DNA of 64,000 bases from Streptomyces sp. NBC_01116 (GCF_041435495.1 NZ_CP108644.1:3457501-3521500), one strand, 5' to 3'; shown: positions 1 to 9,287, counted from the first letter of the stretch. Notes: a model not told the origin generated them from the sequence alone. Numbers and translations are program-made.

Positions 1-395
1 CAGCGGTCCTTCGGGTCGATGAGCCACAGGCCCAGCACGACGAGGAACGACAGACAGAGGAAGCCGGCCCCCCACCAGGCGGTGCCGGTGTTGCCCTCCA
101 TCCACTCGTCGATCAGGACCGTCAGTCCCCAGAGCTGGCCGATGACGACGGTCATGGCCAGGGTGAGCCGGGCGGTCAGCTTCGAGGAGCGCACGGGGTC
201 CTGGTCGGTGCCCGCTCCGGGCCCGGGGCCGGTGTGCCGGACGCGCGGGTCCCCGTATCCGCTGGTGGGGCGGATCTGCGGATACCGCTCGTGGACGGGC
301 CGGTTCAGCTCGGGGTCGGCGCTGCCGGGGTGGTACGTCGGGTAGTGGCTGCCGGGGGGCGGCAGGGGCTGCTCGGGGTGCGGGGTGTCGCTCAT
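1..395 (-). CDS. membrane protein, partial (3' end outside window)
   Basis: The gene starts at the ATG whose complement is at 393-395 and runs off the left edge, so only about 131 residues are seen. The first ~70 residues are Pro/Gly/Arg-rich and hydrophilic. Two hydrophobic stretches follow, around LTLAMTVVIGQLWGL and WWGAGFLCLSFLVVLGLWL, with a short acidic loop between them. Its start overlaps the stop of the Rieske gene by ATGA, so it is the last visible member of the redox operon. It may be an accessory or anchor subunit. I recognise no family and the true C-terminus is not in view. Confidence 0.7.
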   Translation of the reverse strand, partial: MSDTPHPEQPLPPPGSHYPTYHPGSADPELNRPVHERYPQIRPTSGYGDPRVRHTGPGPGAGTDQDPVRSSKLTARLTLAMTVVIGQLWGLTVLIDEWMEGNTGTAWWGAGFLCLSFLVVLGLWLIDPKDR

Positions 396-1093
396 GCCCG
401 CCTGCCCGGGTTCTTTGCGGTGGCGGAGGTCTCGCCGGCGGCCCGGGGCGGGGCTTCGGCTCCGTTGCCGATGTCGGGGCAGCCGATGCGGGACGCGAGG
501 TCGGGGCGGTCGCCGCCGAGCTGGCGGCAGAGGCCCGCCTCGATGCTCTCGCCGGAGCGGGTGGTCCCCACGGCCCAGATACTGCCGTCGTCCTGCTCGA
601 TGACCACGACCTTGGGCAGCCCGCGCGGCGGCGGCCCCGCCGTGACCTCGCCGGACCGGGCGTCGAAGACTCCTTCGTGGCAGGGGCAGTACAGCTCGCC
701 CTCCGTTCCCCGGTCCTTGCGCCAGAGCACGGCGCAGGCGAGGTGGGTGCAGACGGCGGAGTAGCCGACGAGAGTGCCGTCGTCGAGGCGGACGGCGACG
801 GCCCGGTCCTCCTCGCCCGGGTAGCGGAAGGCGATCGACTCGCCGGGCTGGAGTCCCCCGGCGACGCGCTTCGCCTCGGGGGCCCTGCCCTCCTCGCCGT
901 CGCCGTGGCGGTGGAGCATGCCCGCGGCCACCCCGATGCCGCCGACGGCGAGACCGCCGGAGACGGTGGTGACGATCCGGAGGTAGTCGCGCCGGGTGGT
1001 CAGGGAGTCGGCGGCGATCCGGTCCTGGAGCGCCTCGCGCGGGTCTCCCCCGGCGGGGTGCTCGGCACCCGGCTGCTGTTCGGTGACGCTCAT
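392..1093 (-). CDS. Rieske [2Fe-2S] protein, probable Tat substrate
   Basis: Encodes 233 residues. Near residue 34 there is a twin-arginine stretch, TTRRDYLRIV, followed by a hydrophobic Gly/Val/Ala segment. This fits a Tat signal or anchor placing the folded cluster outside the membrane. The Rieske pair is present: CTHLAC and, downstream, CPCHEG, giving the two Cys and two His ligands of a [2Fe-2S] centre. It follows the ferredoxin gene with a 4-base ATGA overlap and overlaps the next membrane gene in the same way. The likely role is one-electron transfer between the membrane cytochrome and the molybdo-enzyme. The assignment to this complex is inferred from the operon. Confidence 0.9.
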   Translation of the reverse strand: MSVTEQQPGAEHPAGGDPREALQDRIAADSLTTRRDYLRIVTTVSGGLAVGGIGVAAGMLHRHGDGEEGRAPEAKRVAGGLQPGESIAFRYPGEEDRAVAVRLDDGTLVGYSAVCTHLACAVLWRKDRGTEGELYCPCHEGVFDARSGEVTAGPPPRGLPKVVVIEQDDGSIWAVGTTRSGESIEAGLCRQLGGDRPDLASRIGCPDIGNGAEAPPRAAGETSATAKNPGRRA

Positions 1094-1692
1094 CGACGGA
1101 CGTCCTTCCCGTTGATCTCGACGACGGGAAGCCCGCCGGGGACCGGCCACTGGACCCGTTCGGCGGGGACGACCATCGCCACGCCGGTGCGGACCTCGGT
1201 CTCGCCGAAGACGAAGGTGTCGGCGACCTGGACGCCGGGGCGCTCCGCCTGGAGCTCCTCGACGGTTCCGTAGAAGAGGGCTCCGGTCGGGCAGACCGTG
1301 GCGCACATGGGGGCGAGCCCGTAGGCGGTGCGGTCGTAGCAGAGGTTGCACTTCATCTGCAGTTTCGCCTGGAGGTCGATCTTCGGTACGCCGAAGGGGC
1401 AGGCGTTGACGCAGTTGGAGCAGCCGATGCAGCGGGTGGTGTCGGCCTGCTGCACCACGCCGTCCGCGGTCACCAGGATCGCGTCGGCGGGACAGACCTC
1501 GGCGCACGGGGCGACCGGGTCCTCGCAGTGCATGCAGACGGTGGGGAGGGAGGCGACGGAGTGGCCCTCGTCGGTGTAGTCGAGGTGGATCATCGATTTG
1601 CCGCGGTGGGAGTCGCATTCGCGGCAGGCGGAGACACAGGCCTGGCAGCCGATGCAGCGCCCCGGGTCGATGAAGATCGTTCTGCCCATCAT
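1090..1692 (-). CDS. 4Fe-4S ferredoxin-type electron-transfer subunit (HycB/DmsB-like)
   Basis: Encodes 200 residues with four Cys groups of the DmsB/HycB/FdnH type: CIGCQACVSAC near residue 13, then CMHCEDPVAPCAEVCP, CIGCSNCVNACPFG and a CxxC...CATVCP group. This predicts four [4Fe-4S] clusters forming a wire. Such subunits pass electrons between a molybdopterin catalytic subunit and a membrane cytochrome. It lies 6 bases downstream of the catalytic subunit gene and overlaps the Rieske gene, so all are probably co-translated. No signal peptide is visible; transport with a Tat-bearing partner or a cytoplasmic location are both possible. Confidence 0.92.
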   Translation of the reverse strand: MMGRTIFIDPGRCIGCQACVSACRECDSHRGKSMIHLDYTDEGHSVASLPTVCMHCEDPVAPCAEVCPADAILVTADGVVQQADTTRCIGCSNCVNACPFGVPKIDLQAKLQMKCNLCYDRTAYGLAPMCATVCPTGALFYGTVEELQAERPGVQVADTFVFGETEVRTGVAMVVPAERVQWPVPGGLPVVEINGKDVRR

Positions 1693-1698
1693 GGGGAC

Positions 1699-4026
1699 TC
1701 AGCTCCTCTCCGAGGTGCCACGGCCCTGGGGGGCCGTGGGAGGCAGCGGGTCGGTACGGGAGACCTGGGTCTCCGGGTAGGCGACATGGCCGGGAGCGAC
1801 CGGCGGGGCGGGGACCTCGTCGATCCGCTCGGCGTGCTCGATGCGGCAGGCGCACACCTTGTACTCGGGGATCTTGGACCGGGGGTCGAGGGCGTCGATG
1901 GTGAGGGCGTTGGCCGCGGTGGGCACCGGCCAGTGGTACGGGATGAACACGGTGTCGGGACGGATCGCCTCGGTGACCAGGGCGGGGAAGACCTCGCTGC
2001 CGCGCCGGGTGACGACGCGGACGGGCTCGCCGTTGCGGAAGCCGTGCGAGGGGTGGACCTCGGCCCAGGGGCGCGGGGTCTGTTCGACGAGGGCGCCGAG
2101 CCTGCGGGTCTGGTTGCCGGAGAGGAAGTGGGCGACGGTGCGGCCGGTGGTGAGCGACATGGGGTGCTCGTCGTCGTACGGGTCCATCGGCGGGTGCCAT
2201 TCGACGACCTGGAGGTGGATCTTGCCGTCGGGGTGGTAGGTCTTCCCGTCCTCGAAGAGGCGGGGGGTGCCGGGGTGATCGGTGGTGGGGCAGGGCCAGG
2301 CGATGCCGCCGGTCTCCTCCAGGCGTTCGTAGGTGATGCCGTAGTAGTCGTTGACGGTGCCGGCGGAGGCGACGCGCAGCTCGTCGAAGACCGACCGGGA
2401 GTCGGGGAAGTCGAATTTGTCGCCGGCGCCGAGCCGTCGGGCGAGTTCGCACATCGCCCAGGTGTCGGTGCGGACGCCGGGCGGCGGGTCCTGGGCCTTG
2501 TTGTGCTTGACCACGCGGGCTTCCGCGTTGGCCATCACTCCCTCGTCCTCGGCCCAGGTGGTGACGGGGAAGACGACATGGGCGTTGGCGGCGGTCTCGG
2601 AGAGGAAGAAGTCGAATTGCGCGTGGAACTCGGTGGTGTCGTACCCCTCCTTGACCACCTGGTAGTTGGGCAGGGAGACGAAGGGGTTGTTGCAGATGCC
2701 GATCAGGCCGCGGATCTCGCGGCGCTGCATCTGCCAGACCATTTCCATCATGGAGGTCCCGGCGGCCGGGAGTTCGGACTCCTCGATGCCCCAGATCTCG
2801 CAGATCTGGCGGCGGTGCTCCTCGTTCATGATGGAGCGTCCGCCGGGGAGGAGGTCGGACTTCTGGCCGTGCTCGCGGCCGCCCTGCCCGTTGCCCTGGC
2901 CGGTGATGGTGCCGTAGCCGGCGCCGGGTTTGCCGATGTGGCCGGTGGCGGTGCAGAGGTTGATCACGGTGAGGCAGTTCTCGACGCCCTGCGAGTGGTG
3001 CTCGATGCCCCGGGCGTGCCAGGCCATGGCCCTGGGCGCGCGGGCGAAGGTCCGGGCGACCTGGACGATCTGCTCGGCGGGGATGCCGCAGATCGCGGCG
3101 GCGCGGGAGGGCGGGTATTCGGCGGCCTTGGCCTTGACCTCCTCCCAGCCGGTGGCGTGGGCGGCGAGGTAGTTCTCGTCGGTGAGCCCTTCCTCGATGA
3201 CGACGTGCAGGACGGAGGTGAAGAACGCGGAGTCGGTGCCGGGCTTGAGGGCGACGTGGATGTCGGCGGTCCGGGCGATGGCGGTCTCGCGCGGGTCGAT
3301 GACGATGAGGCTGGCCCCCCGGTCGCGGGCGCCCCAGACGTACTGGGTCATCACGGGGAAGCACTCGCCGACGTTGGAGCCCGCGATGAGCAGGCAGTCG
3401 GTGAGCAGGATGTCGGAGAAGGGGTTGCCGGCCCGGTCGATGCCGAAGGCCAGCTTGTTGGCGCCCGCCGCGCTGACCATGCAGAGGCGGCCGTTGTAGT
3501 CGACGTGCCGGGTCTTGAGCGCGACCCGGGCGAACTTGCCCACCAGATAGGTCTTCTCGGAGAACAGACTGGCCCCGCCGAGGAGCCCGAAGGCGTCGTT
3601 GCCGTGGGTCTGCTGGATGCGCTTGATCTCGGAGACGGTGAAGTCGAGCGCCTCCTCCCAGGAGACCTCGCGGAACTCCTCGTCGCGGGAGCGGCGCATG
3701 AGCGGGGCGGTCAGCCGGTCGGGGTGGTTGACCTGCTGGTAGGCGTTGATGCCCTTGGGGCAGAGCCGCATCCGGTTGATGTCGTGGTTGCGGGGTTCGA
3801 CACCGAAGACCTTGCCGCCGCGGTCCACGCGCAGATACATCCCGCACTGGACGCCGCAGAAGCAGCAGTGGGTCGGCACGAGCGTCTCGCCGTTCTGGTC
3901 GGCGTGCCACTGGTCGGCCGGGATGCCGCCCGCGTCCCGGAAGGCTCGGGTTCCGGGAGGTGCGAGGGAGGGGTCCAGGGGGATGAACGTGCGGCGGTCG
4001 GCAGCAGCTCGCGGATCCGCGGTCAC
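1699..4026 (-). CDS. molybdopterin oxidoreductase catalytic subunit (NapA/FdhF superfamily)
   Basis: Encodes 775 residues from a GTG start that overlaps the stop of the upstream membrane gene (GTGA). Residues 54-89 hold CxxCxxxC and a later CPKG, the N-terminal [4Fe-4S] site of the family. The probable Mo ligand is Cys182 in GRLCMVSAAG. A Met follows this Cys, as in periplasmic and assimilatory nitrate reductases (CMAS type), whereas formate dehydrogenases have Cys/Sec-His. This favours a nitrate-reductase-like or related oxidoreductase over a formate dehydrogenase, but the substrate cannot be fixed from sequence. The C-terminus carries a guanine-dinucleotide-binding type domain (TGRTVAHFLSGNQTRR). 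No Tat signal is seen on this subunit. Confidence 0.88.
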   Translation of the reverse strand: MTADPRAAADRRTFIPLDPSLAPPGTRAFRDAGGIPADQWHADQNGETLVPTHCCFCGVQCGMYLRVDRGGKVFGVEPRNHDINRMRLCPKGINAYQQVNHPDRLTAPLMRRSRDEEFREVSWEEALDFTVSEIKRIQQTHGNDAFGLLGGASLFSEKTYLVGKFARVALKTRHVDYNGRLCMVSAAGANKLAFGIDRAGNPFSDILLTDCLLIAGSNVGECFPVMTQYVWGARDRGASLIVIDPRETAIARTADIHVALKPGTDSAFFTSVLHVVIEEGLTDENYLAAHATGWEEVKAKAAEYPPSRAAAICGIPAEQIVQVARTFARAPRAMAWHARGIEHHSQGVENCLTVINLCTATGHIGKPGAGYGTITGQGNGQGGREHGQKSDLLPGGRSIMNEEHRRQICEIWGIEESELPAAGTSMMEMVWQMQRREIRGLIGICNNPFVSLPNYQVVKEGYDTTEFHAQFDFFLSETAANAHVVFPVTTWAEDEGVMANAEARVVKHNKAQDPPPGVRTDTWAMCELARRLGAGDKFDFPDSRSVFDELRVASAGTVNDYYGITYERLEETGGIAWPCPTTDHPGTPRLFEDGKTYHPDGKIHLQVVEWHPPMDPYDDEHPMSLTTGRTVAHFLSGNQTRRLGALVEQTPRPWAEVHPSHGFRNGEPVRVVTRRGSEVFPALVTEAIRPDTVFIPYHWPVPTAANALTIDALDPRSKIPEYKVCACRIEHAERIDEVPAPPVAPGHVAYPETQVSRTDPLPPTAPQGRGTSERS

Positions 4027-5132
4027 TTGAAGCCCTTCTTCACATGGGAGAGGTAGGCGCTGCCGCGCAGCACCCGCTTGCAGCGCGGGCAGTATTCGGC
4101 CCAGGAGTCGAAGTCGAGCCGGAGGTCGCGCATGGTGCCGCGCAGGTTCTCGACGTAGGGGCCGGTGTCGATGGGTTCCTCGCAGCGGCGGCAGACGAAC
4201 ACCTCGTCGTCCTTGCGGCCGGTGTATTTGAACAGCTGCATGCCGACCGCGGCCGGTCGCTGGACGATGTGGAAGAACTTGCCGAACGGGATGTAGATGA
4301 GCGTGAACACCACCGACGCCATGTGCAGGATCGCGAGGAACTGGTAGCCGCCACCGTTCAGGAAGATCGAGGAGAAGGTGAGCAGCAGCCCCGTGACGGA
4401 GATGACGATGAGCGCGATCAGCGGCACCAGGTCGTAGGCGAAGCGCTGTCCGGTGGCGGCGCCGCGGTCCTTCATGCGGCGCCACAGGAAGTACGAGGCG
4501 CCGGGGATGACGAGGACGGCGGCGATGTCCAGGCCGTGGAACATCAGCCAGCCGAGCACGTTGAGCGAGTCGAATCCGAGGATCTTGAAGCCCCAGATCC
4601 GCATCTCGTAGCCGGGTCCCGATCCGCTGCCGGAGGTGAAGGTGAACCAGCCCCAGGTGAGCGGGAAGGTGATCAGGGCCGCGAGGATGCAGCCCCAGAA
4701 GATCAGCTGGTGGGCGGCCCAGCGGGCGTGGCTGCGGGCGCCGAGGAACTTCTGGAAGCCCAGATAGGTGGCGATCATCTTCGGCAGGGCGGTGGGTGCG
4801 CTGCGGAAGTTGTCCAGGGAGAAGAGGCTGCGCCAGCCCTGTCTGAAGAGGCGTCGGGCGCCGGGGGCGGAGATCCAGACGGTGTACCGGTAGGCGACGC
4901 CGAAGGCGAGGAAGACCGTGGCCACGGCGTAGGGGAGGAGGGCCGAGTCGAAGTTGCGGAGCATACGGCTGCCGAGCACGATCGCGAGGATCAGCAGGGC
5001 GGAGACGACCGCTCCGGCGAGCGTGGCCCGGGTGGTGACGGACCGGGGGCCGGTAGCGGCGGGAGGCGTGGCCGCGAGGTCGCCGGGGTCGTGGGGCTCG
5101 GCTGCTGCGTTGGCTTCTGAGGGCTCGGTCAC
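4023..5132 (-). CDS. cytochrome b-like integral membrane subunit with C-terminal cysteine domain
   Basis: Encodes 369 residues from GTG. After a ~35-residue hydrophilic start there are at least six hydrophobic helices. Several membrane His residues (in AHQLIFWG, FHGLDIAAV, ILHMASVVF) could ligate haem b, as in NarI/DsrM-type quinol cytochromes. The tail is soluble and has two CxxC pairs, CRRC and CPRC, that may bind zinc or a cluster. It is the first gene of the operon. The ~280 bases upstream lead to the divergent peptidase gene and hold the only room for an operon promoter. The role in quinone-linked electron transfer is inferred from family and context. Confidence 0.8.
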   Translation of the reverse strand: MTEPSEANAAAEPHDPGDLAATPPAATGPRSVTTRATLAGAVVSALLILAIVLGSRMLRNFDSALLPYAVATVFLAFGVAYRYTVWISAPGARRLFRQGWRSLFSLDNFRSAPTALPKMIATYLGFQKFLGARSHARWAAHQLIFWGCILAALITFPLTWGWFTFTSGSGSGPGYEMRIWGFKILGFDSLNVLGWLMFHGLDIAAVLVIPGASYFLWRRMKDRGAATGQRFAYDLVPLIALIVISVTGLLLTFSSIFLNGGGYQFLAILHMASVVFTLIYIPFGKFFHIVQRPAAVGMQLFKYTGRKDDEVFVCRRCEEPIDTGPYVENLRGTMRDLRLDFDSWAEYCPRCKRVLRGSAYLSHVKKGFK

Positions 5133-5411
5133 CCGGCCACCGTAGGACTGTTTGGGTTGATTGAACCCGTTTTAGGGGGTGAGGGGGTGAGAGGGTCGCC
5201 CGGACAGTCGCAAGGGTCGCCTTGCCCGGGCGGAGCGCTTCGGGCTCACCGTGCCCGGCTCCCGCGCCCGCTGAGCGGTACGTTCACCACGCAGGGGATC
5301 GCGCTCCCCGATGGACCGGCCCCGACCCGCCCGCGCCCTCGAATTCCGAACCCCGAACCGACCTCGAACCCGAGCCGACCTCGAACCCGACCCGACCGGA
5401 GGAACCGCACG

Positions 5412-6533
5412 ATGATCCCCATAGACCCTGCGGACCCCACGGACTCCGTGAACCTCGTCGCCCCCGAGGCCGGAGCCCCGGAGCCAGCGCCCTTGCTGGA
5501 CGCGCTGACCGATGTGGCCGGGGTGCGTGTCGGGCACGCCGAGGTCGCCGGTGCGGGCGCGTTGAGCGGCACGACCGTCGTCCTGGCGCCCGAGGGCGGG
5601 GCCGTGGCCGCCGTGGATGTACGGGGCGGCGGTCCGGGCACGCGGGAGACGGACGCGCTGGACCCGCGCAATCTGGTGCAGCGGGTCGACGCCGTCGTCC
5701 TCACGGGCGGCAGCGCGTTCGGGCTGGACGCCGCGTCCGGGGTGGTGGCCTGGCTGGAGGAGCAGGGTCGGGGCGTCCGGGTCGGCGCCGGGCCGACCCA
5801 GGTGGTGCCGGTCGTTCCGGCCGCCGCCCTCTTCGATCTCGGCCGGGGCGGCGACTGGCGGGCCCGCCCCGACGCGTCGACCGGCCGCGCGGCGGTGGAG
5901 GCCGCGGCGGCCACCGGGCCCGGGGAGCCCGTGGCCGAGGGCGGCGTGGGCGCGGGCGCCGGCGCGGTGGCCGGGCAGCTCAAGGGCGGCATCGGCACGG
6001 CGAGCACCCGCCTCGCCTCCGGGGTCACGGTGGCCGCCCTCGTCGCGGTGAACGCGGCGGGCTCGGTGGTCGATCCCCGCACCGGGGTGCTGTTCGGGGA
6101 GTACGGAGCCGGGGACCCGCCCACCCGCCCTCCGGCCGAGGTCCACGCGGCGGCGGAGCGGCGTCTCGCGCGGGAGCGGGAGGCGGCGGAGGCGGCCGGA
6201 GGCGGGGCCCCGCCGTTCAACACGACGATCGCGGTCGTCGCCACGGACGCGGACCTGACCCGGGCGCAGGCCCAGAAGCTGGCGGGCACCGCACACGACG
6301 GACTGGCCCGCGCGGTACGCCCCGTCCATCTGCTGACCGACGGGGACACCGTGTTCACGCTGGCCACCGGGCAGGCGCGGGTGCCGTCCGGGGACCCGGC
6401 CCCCGTCAACGAGATCCTGGCGGCGGGCGCCGACGTCCTGGCGCGGGCCGTCGTGAAGGCCGTGCGCGCGGCCCGGAGCACCGAGGGGCCGGGCGGCGGG
6501 CTCCTCTCGTACACGGAGCTGTACGGCGGCTAG
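5412..6533 (+). CDS. P1 family (S58) peptidase, NylC/DmpA-type N-terminal nucleophile hydrolase
   Basis: Encodes 373 residues. The ATG at 5412 is preceded by GGAGGAACC, which decides it over longer in-frame upstream starts. Early residues (DVAGVRVGHAEV...GTTVVLAPEGG) and VVLTGGSAFGLDAASGV are family hallmarks. The sequence FNTTIAVVATDADL around Asn270-Thr271 matches the Asn/Thr self-cleavage site of NylC. The precursor should therefore split into ~270- and ~103-residue chains, with Thr271 as nucleophile. The family includes aminopeptidases and nylon-oligomer hydrolases. Its natural substrate here is unknown, and it stands alone between two unrelated units. Confidence 0.88.
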   Translation: MIPIDPADPTDSVNLVAPEAGAPEPAPLLDALTDVAGVRVGHAEVAGAGALSGTTVVLAPEGGAVAAVDVRGGGPGTRETDALDPRNLVQRVDAVVLTGGSAFGLDAASGVVAWLEEQGRGVRVGAGPTQVVPVVPAAALFDLGRGGDWRARPDASTGRAAVEAAAATGPGEPVAEGGVGAGAGAVAGQLKGGIGTASTRLASGVTVAALVAVNAAGSVVDPRTGVLFGEYGAGDPPTRPPAEVHAAAERRLAREREAAEAAGGGAPPFNTTIAVVATDADLTRAQAQKLAGTAHDGLARAVRPVHLLTDGDTVFTLATGQARVPSGDPAPVNEILAAGADVLARAVVKAVRAARSTEGPGGGLLSYTELYGG

Positions 6534-6702
6534 GTCCTGTCGCCAAACCGCCGTCGTCGGCGGAGTCGCGCGGCGGCCGGGGCCGGCCCGGGCGGCAGAC
6601 TCAGGGGGCGCGCGGCGCGAGCGAGGGGCGTGCGCGCGCCCGACTCGCCTCCTGCGCAAGGGAGTTCACCCCAACCGCCCGAAATGCACCGGGAACACGC
6701 GG

Positions 6703-6728
6703 GGAACTTTCTGCGTGCGCCCTACGTT
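6703..6728 (+). promoter_or_regulatory. possible ECF-sigma promoter (SigR-like spacing)
   Basis: GGAAC at 6703-6707 is separated by 18 bases from GTT at 6726-6728, about 90 bases before the TTG start of the DUF6227 gene. SigR promoters of Streptomyces have GGAAT-N18-GTT, so this differs at one position. The rest of 6534-6815 holds no gene; it is GC-rich with local palindromes near 6570-6625. This is a pattern match only. Confidence 0.25.
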
Positions 6729-6815
6729 TTTACCAACCCCGGTCACGATGTCGGACCCAGGGACTACGTTAAGCACGCACCAAGTAACACGCGGCGACGG
6801 CCTGGAGACACCACC

Positions 6816-7571
6816 TTGAGCGATCCGTACGAGACAACCGAGCACCACCTCGACCGACTCCTGCGACGCGCCCTCAACTCCTTCGACCTTCCCGACAGCA
6901 CGGTCGACCGCCTCGGGACCGCGCTCGCCCACAGCAGTTCGCTGCACTCGTCGCACCACAGTTCCGTACTGCACCGCGAGACCTACCGTCACACGTATCT
7001 CCTCGCCGACGGCTCCGCCCTCACCCTGTGGGAGCTGGTGCACAGCGGAGGCCGGGATATGCGGATACCGCGCCGGCACGAGCTGTACGACGACGAGGGG
7101 GACGCCCGCATCGCCGCGTCCCGGCTCGCCGGAAGCCTCTCCGACTCCCCGGCCTTCGGCGACGAGGGGCCGCAGGAGGCCCAGGGTGATCTGGAGATGC
7201 TGACGCTCCTGATGTCCGCCCCGCCGGCCCCGCTCCCCCGGACGTACGCCCCCGACAACTCCGCGGACCACGCCCGCCGGGTGCTGCGCCGCGCGGAGAA
7301 CGCCGATCGGCCGGGCGAGCAGAAGGCGCGGCTGCTCCGGTCGGCGTTCGCCCACCACATCACCCAGGTCTTCGGGCGCCAGTGCCGCGTCGACGGCCGC
7401 TCGGCCGGGTTCACGCTCTACGAGCACGCGTTCCTGCTGCTGGACGGCAGCGAGACGAGCCTGTGGGAGGTCGAGCACACGGCGACGCCGGACGGCCGCC
7501 ACATGTGCGAGGTGTACGAGGACGAGCACACCGCCCGTGCGGCGATGGAGAGCCGCACCCGGATCTGCTGA
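6816..7571 (+). CDS. DUF6227 family protein
   Basis: Encodes 251 residues from a TTG start with GGAGAC eight bases upstream. It matches a conserved Streptomyces family I know as DUF6227 (HLDRLLRRALNSFDLPD near the N-terminus, HRETYRHTYLLADGSALTLWE around residue 55). Two similar halves are visible: residues ~20-110 and ~160-250 each contain a 'YEH/YRHT-x-LLLDGSxxSLWE-x-EH' pattern, suggesting an internal duplication. There are no membrane segments. The function is unknown and the gene is monocistronic. Confidence 0.8.
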   Translation: MSDPYETTEHHLDRLLRRALNSFDLPDSTVDRLGTALAHSSSLHSSHHSSVLHRETYRHTYLLADGSALTLWELVHSGGRDMRIPRRHELYDDEGDARIAASRLAGSLSDSPAFGDEGPQEAQGDLEMLTLLMSAPPAPLPRTYAPDNSADHARRVLRRAENADRPGEQKARLLRSAFAHHITQVFGRQCRVDGRSAGFTLYEHAFLLLDGSETSLWEVEHTATPDGRHMCEVYEDEHTARAAMESRTRIC

Positions 7572-7678
7572 CCCGGACACGACCGTGACCGGCCCGGGCG
7601 GATTCGCCGCCGGGCCGGTCACGGACGGCCGATCGCAGTCAGCCGAGCACCGTCGGCCGGTCACACCGGCCACACGGA

Positions 7679-9265
7679 TCAGCTCGCTACGCCCGTCATG
7701 TTCGCGTCACCCTCCGCGTGGGCGTCACCCTCGACGTGGGCGCGCGGCCGGGCGGGCAGCGCGAACATCACCAGGAAGATCACCGAGAGCACCCCGGCCA
7801 CCCACCACAGCGACTGCTGGAACGCGTCGACGAACGCCGGACCGGCCTCCTCGGGGGCCGGCCGGTCTCCGATCGCCCCGAAGAAGACGACGGACACCAG
7901 ACCGAGACCGAGCGCCGTCCCCATCTGCTGCACGGTGTTGATCAGCCCGGACGCCGAACCGGCGTGCTCCTTGGGCACTTCGGAGAGCACGGCGTCGGTC
8001 AGCGGAGCCACGATCAGCCCCATCCCCACGCCCATGACCACCAGCGGGACGGCCATCTGCCAGGACGTGATGCCCATGCCGTAGTACTCGCTCTCCCAGA
8101 GGTAGATCAGCAGCCCGGCGATCATGAGGAGCGCACCGGCCTGGAGGACCTTGCGGCCGAAGCGGGGCACCAGCTTCTGCACGGAGATCCCGGCGGCCAC
8201 CGAGACGGCGACGGAGAACGGGATGCCCGTCGTGCCGGCGCGCAGCACGCTCCAGCCGAGCCCCATCTGCATGTACATCGTCCAGACCAGGAAGAAGATG
8301 CCGAGGCCGACGCCGAAGGTCAGTTGCACGGCGATGCCGGCGGCGAAGCTCTTGACCCGGAACAGGGACAGTTCGATCAGCGGCGAGCCGTCGCTCAGCG
8401 CCTTCTGCCGCTGGTAGGCGACCAGCGCCCCGAAGACGAACAGGCTGCCCACCATCGACAGATGGCCCCACAGCGGCCAGCCCAGCTCGTGTCCCCGGGT
8501 GAGCGGGTAGATGAGCATCAGCATCGCCAGGGTGATCAGTGCGACGCCGGGCAGGTCGAGGCGGACCGCCTTCGGGGCCTTCGACTCGGTGATGAACTTC
8601 GCGCCGAGGAGCAGCCCGGCGATGCCGACGGGCAGGTTGATCAGGAAGATCGGCCGCCAGCCGAGCCCGAAGAGGTCCCACTCGGTGAGCAGCGCGCCCA
8701 GCAGCGGACCGGAGACCGCGCCGAGTCCGACGACCGCACCGAAGAGCCCGAAGACCTTGCCGCGCTCGTGGGCCGGGAAGGTGGCGTGCACGATCGAGAG
8801 GACCTGGGGCACCATCAGGGCCGCCGTCGCGCCCTGGAGGATCCGGGCCGCGACCAGGATCTCGGGGCTGCCCGCGAAGCCGCACAGGGCGGAGGCGAGC
8901 GTGAATCCGCCGATGCCGATGAGGAAGAGCCGCTTGCGCCCGTAGATGTCGCCGAGCCGGCCGCCCGTGATCAGCCCGGCCGCGAACGCGAGGGCGTAGC
9001 CGGCGGTGATCCACTGGATCGCGGAGACCGAGGCCCCGGTCTCCCGCTGGATGCTGGGGATCGCGATGTTGACGATCGTGACGTCGACCAGGTCCATGAA
9101 GGCGGCGGTCATCACGATGGCCAGCGCGAACCAGCGCCGCCGGCCGGCCGGGGCGGGCGTGGGTGCGACCGGCGTCTTCACCGGTGCGGGAGGTGTGGGC
9201 CGTGCGGGCGCTGCGACGTGCGACGCCGTGGGCGACGGCAGTGACGGGGGTGCGGAAGAAGGCAT
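7679..9265 (-). CDS. MFS drug-type exporter, DHA2 (14-helix) family
   Basis: Encodes 528 residues. An N-terminal ~40-residue Pro/Ala tail precedes about 14 hydrophobic helices. MFS signatures are clear: DLVDVTIVNIAIPSI in helix 1 (motif D1-like), GGRLGDIYGRKRLFLIG (motif A) and GAVVGLGAVSGPLLGALL (motif C of antiporters). It likely exports a hydrophobic or toxic compound using the proton gradient. It is divergent from a WYL-type regulator with 61 bases between the starts, so that regulator probably controls it. The substrate is unknown. Confidence 0.9.
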   Translation of the reverse strand: MPSSAPPSLPSPTASHVAAPARPTPPAPVKTPVAPTPAPAGRRRWFALAIVMTAAFMDLVDVTIVNIAIPSIQRETGASVSAIQWITAGYALAFAAGLITGGRLGDIYGRKRLFLIGIGGFTLASALCGFAGSPEILVAARILQGATAALMVPQVLSIVHATFPAHERGKVFGLFGAVVGLGAVSGPLLGALLTEWDLFGLGWRPIFLINLPVGIAGLLLGAKFITESKAPKAVRLDLPGVALITLAMLMLIYPLTRGHELGWPLWGHLSMVGSLFVFGALVAYQRQKALSDGSPLIELSLFRVKSFAAGIAVQLTFGVGLGIFFLVWTMYMQMGLGWSVLRAGTTGIPFSVAVSVAAGISVQKLVPRFGRKVLQAGALLMIAGLLIYLWESEYYGMGITSWQMAVPLVVMGVGMGLIVAPLTDAVLSEVPKEHAGSASGLINTVQQMGTALGLGLVSVVFFGAIGDRPAPEEAGPAFVDAFQQSLWWVAGVLSVIFLVMFALPARPRAHVEGDAHAEGDANMTGVAS

Positions 9266-9287
9266 GGGAGGAACCTATGCAGCCATT

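Noticed and set aside
392..3910. 1172-codon minus-strand open frame and an 842-codon plus-strand frame over the redox operon
   Set aside because: They are shadows produced by high GC. The Arg/Pro/His-rich translation carries no domains, while the operon frames show intact Fe-S and Mo motifs. Only the final 233 codons of the first are real (Rieske).
1699..4026. Selenocysteine-containing formate dehydrogenase
   Set aside because: The active-site position is an ordinary Cys (residue 182) followed by Met, and the frame contains no in-frame TGA.
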